Below are positions 14,128 through 17,035 of a stretch of DNA of 17,035 nucleotides, piece by piece. The notes under the pieces were generated by a model. It was not told where the DNA came from. It did no database searches and saw nothing but the letters and a program-made list of their open reading frames with translations. Both the position numbers and the translations under genes were made by a program. How positions within the stretch are numbered: the stretch's first letter is position 1; each line of letters starts with the position of its first letter. The stretch comes from Desulfobacterales bacterium (GTDB lineage: Bacteria > Desulfobacterota > Desulfobulbia > Desulfobulbales > BM004): NCBI GenBank assembly GCA_012974315.1, contig JAAXQI010000086.1:1-17035 (forward strand), written 5' to 3'.

Positions 14128-15861
14128 ATGGCAGACAGGATTTATCGTGTAAACATGAGTGATCTCACCAGTACAATTGAGGATGTCCCAGAGGCTTGGG
14201 CAGGGCATGGAGGACGTGGACTGACTTCAACTATTGTTGCCGCCGAGGTGGAGCCCACCTGCCACCCATTGGGTAAACATAATAAAATTGTATTTGCTCC
14301 GGGCCTGTTGGCCGGCACCTATGCCGCCAACTCCGGAAGGCTGAACGTCGGAGCCAAAAGTCCCCTGACCGGTGGAATCAAGGAGAGTAATGCCGGTGGA
14401 ACCGCTGCCCAGTTTTTTGCCCGCCTGGGCATCAAGGCCCTTATTGTTGAAGGAAAGCCTGAAAAAGACGTTCTCTACTGCATCAATGTGAAAAAAGATG
14501 GTGTTGATATTTCTGAAGTTCCTGAATTGAAAGGAAAAGGTAATTTTGACACAATAAACGCTATTATGGCAAAGCAGGGAGAAAATACAGCAGTTATCAG
14601 CATTGGGCCGGCTGGCGAAATGAAAATGGCGGCTGCCAATATTTCGGTTAAGGATCCTGAAGGCCACATCCGCAGCGCCGGCCGTGGAGGATTGGGCGCG
14701 GTCATGGGATCAAAAAATGTAAAATGTATAGCCATTGAAGCTGACGACTCTTCAGAAGTTCAGATTCACGACCCCGAAGCTTTCAAGGCGGCGGCCAAGG
14801 TATTCGCCAAGGGGCTCATTGATCATCCGGTCAGCGGCCAGGGACTGCGAACATACGGAACAGCTGTCGTGTTGAATATTATGAACGAAGCCGGTGGACT
14901 GCCCACCAGGAATTTCAGTGCCGGCCAGTTTGAAGGAGCAGAGAAGATTTCAGGCGAGCACATGTTCGACGTGATTGAAGAGCGGGGTGGCAAAACGAGT
15001 CACGCCTGTCACAAAGGCTGTGTTATCCAATGCTCCCAACATTATCATGATAAAGATAAAAAATTTCTGACCTCAGGTTTTGAATATGAGACCATCTGGG
15101 CCATGGGAGCTGACTGCGAGGTTGACAACCTTGATCAGATCGCCGAGGCAGACCATCTGATGGATGACATCGGCATCGATTCCATCGAGTTCCCGGTTGC
15201 CGTTGGTGTGGCCATGGAGGGAGGCCTTTTGCCATGGGGCGACGGGCCTGGCATTTTGAAACTTCTTAAAGAAGATGTTGCTAAAGGGACCCCGCTGGGA
15301 CGGTTGCTGGGAAGCGGTGCGGCTGTCGTGGGCAAGGCTTATGGCATCACCAGAGTGCCGGTTGTTAAAAATCAGGCAATGCCGGCCTATGATCCCCGGG
15401 CAGTGAAAGGAATTGGTATAACATACGCTACAAGCCCCATGGGCGCCGATCACACGGCAGGTTATGCCACTGCCACCAATATCATGAATGTAGGTGGCAG
15501 TATTGATCCGCTCAAAAAAGAGGGACAGGTAGAACTGTCCAGGAACCTGCAGGCTGCCACAGCAGCGATTGACAGCGCCGGACTCTGTCTTTTTGTCGCC
15601 TTTCCGGCCCTTGATATCCCCGAGTGTTTTGGAGCGATTGTCGATATGCTCAATGCCCGCTTCGGCCTCAGCCTGACCGGGGATGACGTAGGCGCGCTGG
15701 GATTAAGCATTCTCAAAACCGAACGCGGTTTCAACCTGGCTGCCGGCATGACCAACAAGGATGATCGACTGCCGGAATTCATGGCTGAAGAGCAACTTCC
15801 TCCTCACAATGTACTTTGGGACTTTACCGGTGAAGAGATCGATGCCTTCTGGGATTTTTAG
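14128..15861 (+). CDS. Aldehyde:ferredoxin oxidoreductase family tungsto/molybdoenzyme
   Basis: A 577-residue AOR-family enzyme, which binds a W (or Mo) bis-pyranopterin cofactor and one [4Fe-4S] cluster. The N-terminal cofactor-binding domain has A-P-G-L-L-A-G-T (57-64), the family S-P-L-T-G-G segment (78-83) and S-A-G-R-G-G-L-G-A-V-M-G-S-K (183-196). Cluster ligands are Cys294, Cys298 and Cys302 (spacing CX3CX3C, C-H-K-G-C-V-I-Q-C) and Cys487 in I-D-S-A-G-L-C. The segment G-A-D-H-T-A-G (439-445) carries the His that corresponds to a near-active-site residue in hyperthermophile AOR. An AGAGGAGGAAAG ribosome site precedes ATG 14128. Substrate is uncertain: aldehyde oxidation, or carboxylate reduction with low-potential ferredoxin. 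BamB-type aromatic CoA reductase is a relative, but the usual bam partner genes are absent. It is followed at three bases by a MoaD-like gene. Confidence 0.93.
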   Translation: MADRIYRVNMSDLTSTIEDVPEAWAGHGGRGLTSTIVAAEVEPTCHPLGKHNKIVFAPGLLAGTYAANSGRLNVGAKSPLTGGIKESNAGGTAAQFFARLGIKALIVEGKPEKDVLYCINVKKDGVDISEVPELKGKGNFDTINAIMAKQGENTAVISIGPAGEMKMAAANISVKDPEGHIRSAGRGGLGAVMGSKNVKCIAIEADDSSEVQIHDPEAFKAAAKVFAKGLIDHPVSGQGLRTYGTAVVLNIMNEAGGLPTRNFSAGQFEGAEKISGEHMFDVIEERGGKTSHACHKGCVIQCSQHYHDKDKKFLTSGFEYETIWAMGADCEVDNLDQIAEADHLMDDIGIDSIEFPVAVGVAMEGGLLPWGDGPGILKLLKEDVAKGTPLGRLLGSGAAVVGKAYGITRVPVVKNQAMPAYDPRAVKGIGITYATSPMGADHTAGYATATNIMNVGGSIDPLKKEGQVELSRNLQAATAAIDSAGLCLFVAFPALDIPECFGAIVDMLNARFGLSLTGDDVGALGLSILKTERGFNLAAGMTNKDDRLPEFMAEEQLPPHNVLWDFTGEEIDAFWDF

Positions 15862-15864
15862 ACA

Positions 15865-16089
15865 ATGCAAGTAGCAGTTAAGCTCTTTGCTCACTTCCGC
15901 AATAACCGTTTCAAGAAAGAGGTTCGGACAATAGCCCCCGGCGTAACAGTGGGGGCTATTGTCACTGAACTTTCTATTGCAGAGGAGGAAGTGGGGGTTG
16001 TCCTGATCAACGGACGGCACGGCAGCCTTGATCAAGCGCTTGCCGAAGGTGACATTCTTTCTCTTTTCCCACTTGTCGGAGGAGGATGA
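15865..16089 (+). CDS. MoaD/ThiS-like ubiquitin-fold sulfur carrier
   Basis: A 74-residue beta-grasp protein ending F-P-L-V-G-G-G, so the C-terminal Gly-Gly needed for adenylation and thiocarboxylation is present. The fold pattern is V-A-V-K-L-F-A-H-F-R, T-V-G-A-I-V-T-E-L, V-G-V-V-L-I-N-G-R-H and L-A-E-G-D-I-L-S-L-F-P, matching MoaD-type proteins. Such carriers give sulfur to molybdopterin synthase for the pyranopterin dithiolene. It begins three bases after the AOR stop and ends five bases before the E1-like gene, so AOR, carrier and activator form one unit. It is probably a dedicated carrier for the tungsten cofactor rather than the cell's general MoaD, but that is inference. No MoaE is in the window. 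Confidence 0.88.
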   Translation: MQVAVKLFAHFRNNRFKKEVRTIAPGVTVGAIVTELSIAEEEVGVVLINGRHGSLDQALAEGDILSLFPLVGGG

Positions 16090-16093
16090 TTCT

Positions 16094-16921
16094 GTGCAGG
16101 AAACTGTCGCTTTTCTACAAAAGAATTCAGAGGACGGCCTCTTGTCGTTTCCTGACCAGCAGGAAGCTGCCGGACGATTTTCCCTGCACATTGCCGAGGT
16201 AGAAGAGATCGCCCTTTATCATGATCTTCTGCCAGCCCGCTATCAGCGAAATCGTGCCATGCTCTCGATACAGCAGCAACTTTCACTCCTGCGGAGTAAA
16301 GTTGCTGTTTTCGGTTGCGGCGGACTGGGCGGATACATCATTGAAGAGCTGGCCCGTCTTGGTGTAGGGAGAATCACTGTTGTTGACCCGGATGTGTTTG
16401 AAGAGCATAACCTGAACAGGCAGCTTCTCTGCACCCAGGAGCTTCTGGGCAGCAAAAAGGTGGATGCAGCTGCACAGCGGGTGGCTGCAGTCAATCCTGC
16501 AGTCAGGATTCAGGCCTTTGATACCGCGTTTTGTCAAGACAACAGCACAGAAATACTGAAGGATGCAGATGTTGCGGCAGATGGACTGGACAGCATTTCC
16601 GTCCGTCTGGAGCTAGCTGAAGCCTGCAAAAATCAGAATATCCCATTGGTTCACGGTGCAATTGCCGGTTGGTCCGGCCACGTGGCAGTCCAGTATCCTG
16701 GAGAAAACATACTTCAGTACCTTTACGCCGGGAATAAAACAGGACACGGGGTGGAAAGAAGATTGGGCAACCCGTCATTCACCCCGGCAGCCATTGCCAG
16801 CCTTGAAGTTGCAGAGATTGTCAAGATTCTGCTGAAAACGGAACCTCTACTGCCCAGAAGATATCTGGCTATGGATCTCTATCATATGGAATTTACGGAA
16901 GTATTTTTCCCGGAGGGGTAA
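16094..16921 (+). CDS. MoeB/ThiF/HesA-family E1-like adenylyltransferase
   Basis: A 275-residue enzyme that would adenylate the C-terminal glycine of the MoaD-like protein encoded just before it. The Rossmann ATP site is V-F-G-C-G-G-L-G-G (72-80), then V-V-D-P-D-V-F-E-E-H-N-L-N-R-Q (96-110) with the Asp, Asn, Arg and Gln that bind ATP, Lys121/122 in G-S-K-K-V-D, and the D-G-L-D-S segment (163-167). The zinc-binding C-x-x-C pairs of MoeB are missing, and the P-x-C thiol segment is replaced by G-N-P-S-F-T-P-A-A-I-A-S-L-E-V-A-E. The first 65 residues precede the Rossmann domain and are unlike MoeB. I use GTG 16094, seven bases after GGAGGAGGA; starting farther upstream would overlap moaD. Substrate pairing rests on adjacency. 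Confidence 0.88.
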   Translation: MQETVAFLQKNSEDGLLSFPDQQEAAGRFSLHIAEVEEIALYHDLLPARYQRNRAMLSIQQQLSLLRSKVAVFGCGGLGGYIIEELARLGVGRITVVDPDVFEEHNLNRQLLCTQELLGSKKVDAAAQRVAAVNPAVRIQAFDTAFCQDNSTEILKDADVAADGLDSISVRLELAEACKNQNIPLVHGAIAGWSGHVAVQYPGENILQYLYAGNKTGHGVERRLGNPSFTPAAIASLEVAEIVKILLKTEPLLPRRYLAMDLYHMEFTEVFFPEG

Positions 16922-17035
16922 CTATTCAGGTAAGCGAGTGCAACGAGACTCTGTCATGCACCCCATCTTCGTCCGTTTGGGCCCTCTCACATAGAGGGAC
17001 TATAGATTCGAAGGCCCAAACGGGCAAACCTGAGG
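16918..17035. repeat. Inverted-repeat element C (GTAACTATT family), cut by the window end
   Basis: GTAACTATTCAGG begins at 16918 and overlaps the TAA stop of the E1-like gene. Inside is a perfect 11-bp stem (16973-16983 with 17013-17023) whose loop holds CTCACATAG...CTATAG, similar to the centre of element A (CTCACATAG...CTATG). If symmetric it would be about 160 bp, ending beyond the window. It also has TAAGCGAG...CGAGACT, shared with the 24-bp duplication in the radical SAM gene. Confidence 0.6.

Noticed and set aside
14128..15861. Assigning the AOR gene as BamB (benzoyl-CoA reductase subunit)
   Set aside because: The usual bam partner genes (such as BamC and hydrogenase/heterodisulfide-like subunits) are absent and I see no residue pattern that would settle it.
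1..17035. CRISPR arrays, tRNA or rRNA genes
   Set aside because: No regularly spaced repeats and no tRNA- or rRNA-like sequences were seen; the repeats present are inverted elements and one tandem duplication.

Overview
The window looks like chromosomal DNA of an anaerobic Desulfobacterota (deltaproteobacterial) bacterium, probably a sulfate reducer or syntroph. This rests on gene content, not on a marker gene: a predicted selenoprotein, FdhD, an aldehyde:ferredoxin-oxidoreductase (AOR) family tungsto/molybdoenzyme, an ETF-linked acyl-CoA dehydrogenase, and glutaconate-type CoA-transferase subunits. No rRNA, tRNA or CRISPR array was seen.

Region 1 (1-4478, + strand) is a redox and metal-cofactor maturation block. 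It starts inside a DsbA-like gene whose first active-site Cys codon is TGA (U-P-H-C, probable selenocysteine). That gene overlaps a secreted diheme cytochrome c peroxidase. After a hairpin terminator come a small AhpD/CMD-fold protein, a 69-residue Cys-containing protein with no normal start codon, FdhD, and a radical SAM/SPASM enzyme carrying a perfect in-frame 24-bp tandem duplication.

Region 2 (4479-6157) has a convergent radical SAM gene on the minus strand. The intergenic DNA that follows holds a 27-bp perfect inverted repeat, then a promoter with an 18-bp operator for a TetR regulator.

Region 3 (6158-11731) reads as a CoA-thioester operon: tetR, acyl-CoA dehydrogenase, etfB, etfA, gctA, gctB. 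The acyl-CoA dehydrogenase has Ala where the usual catalytic Glu sits. etfA is broken: it has lost about 50-60 codons around the FAD-domain entry and is frameshifted.

Region 4 (11920-16921) encodes a CoxD-like MoxR AAA+ ATPase, a CoxE-like VWA protein, an AOR-family oxidoreductase, a MoaD-like protein ending in Gly-Gly, and a MoeB/ThiF/HesA-like E1 enzyme. The likely logic is that the last two supply sulfur for the pyranopterin cofactor and the AAA+/VWA pair matures or remodels the AOR enzyme. This AOR/CoxDE-like/MoaD/E1 cassette, next to an acyl-CoA oxidation operon, is the best candidate for an under-described system here.

Three gene ends (after the acyl-CoA dehydrogenase, gctB and the E1 gene) are directly abutted by related inverted-repeat elements that begin GTAACTATT. 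These look like a dispersed MITE- or REP-like family.
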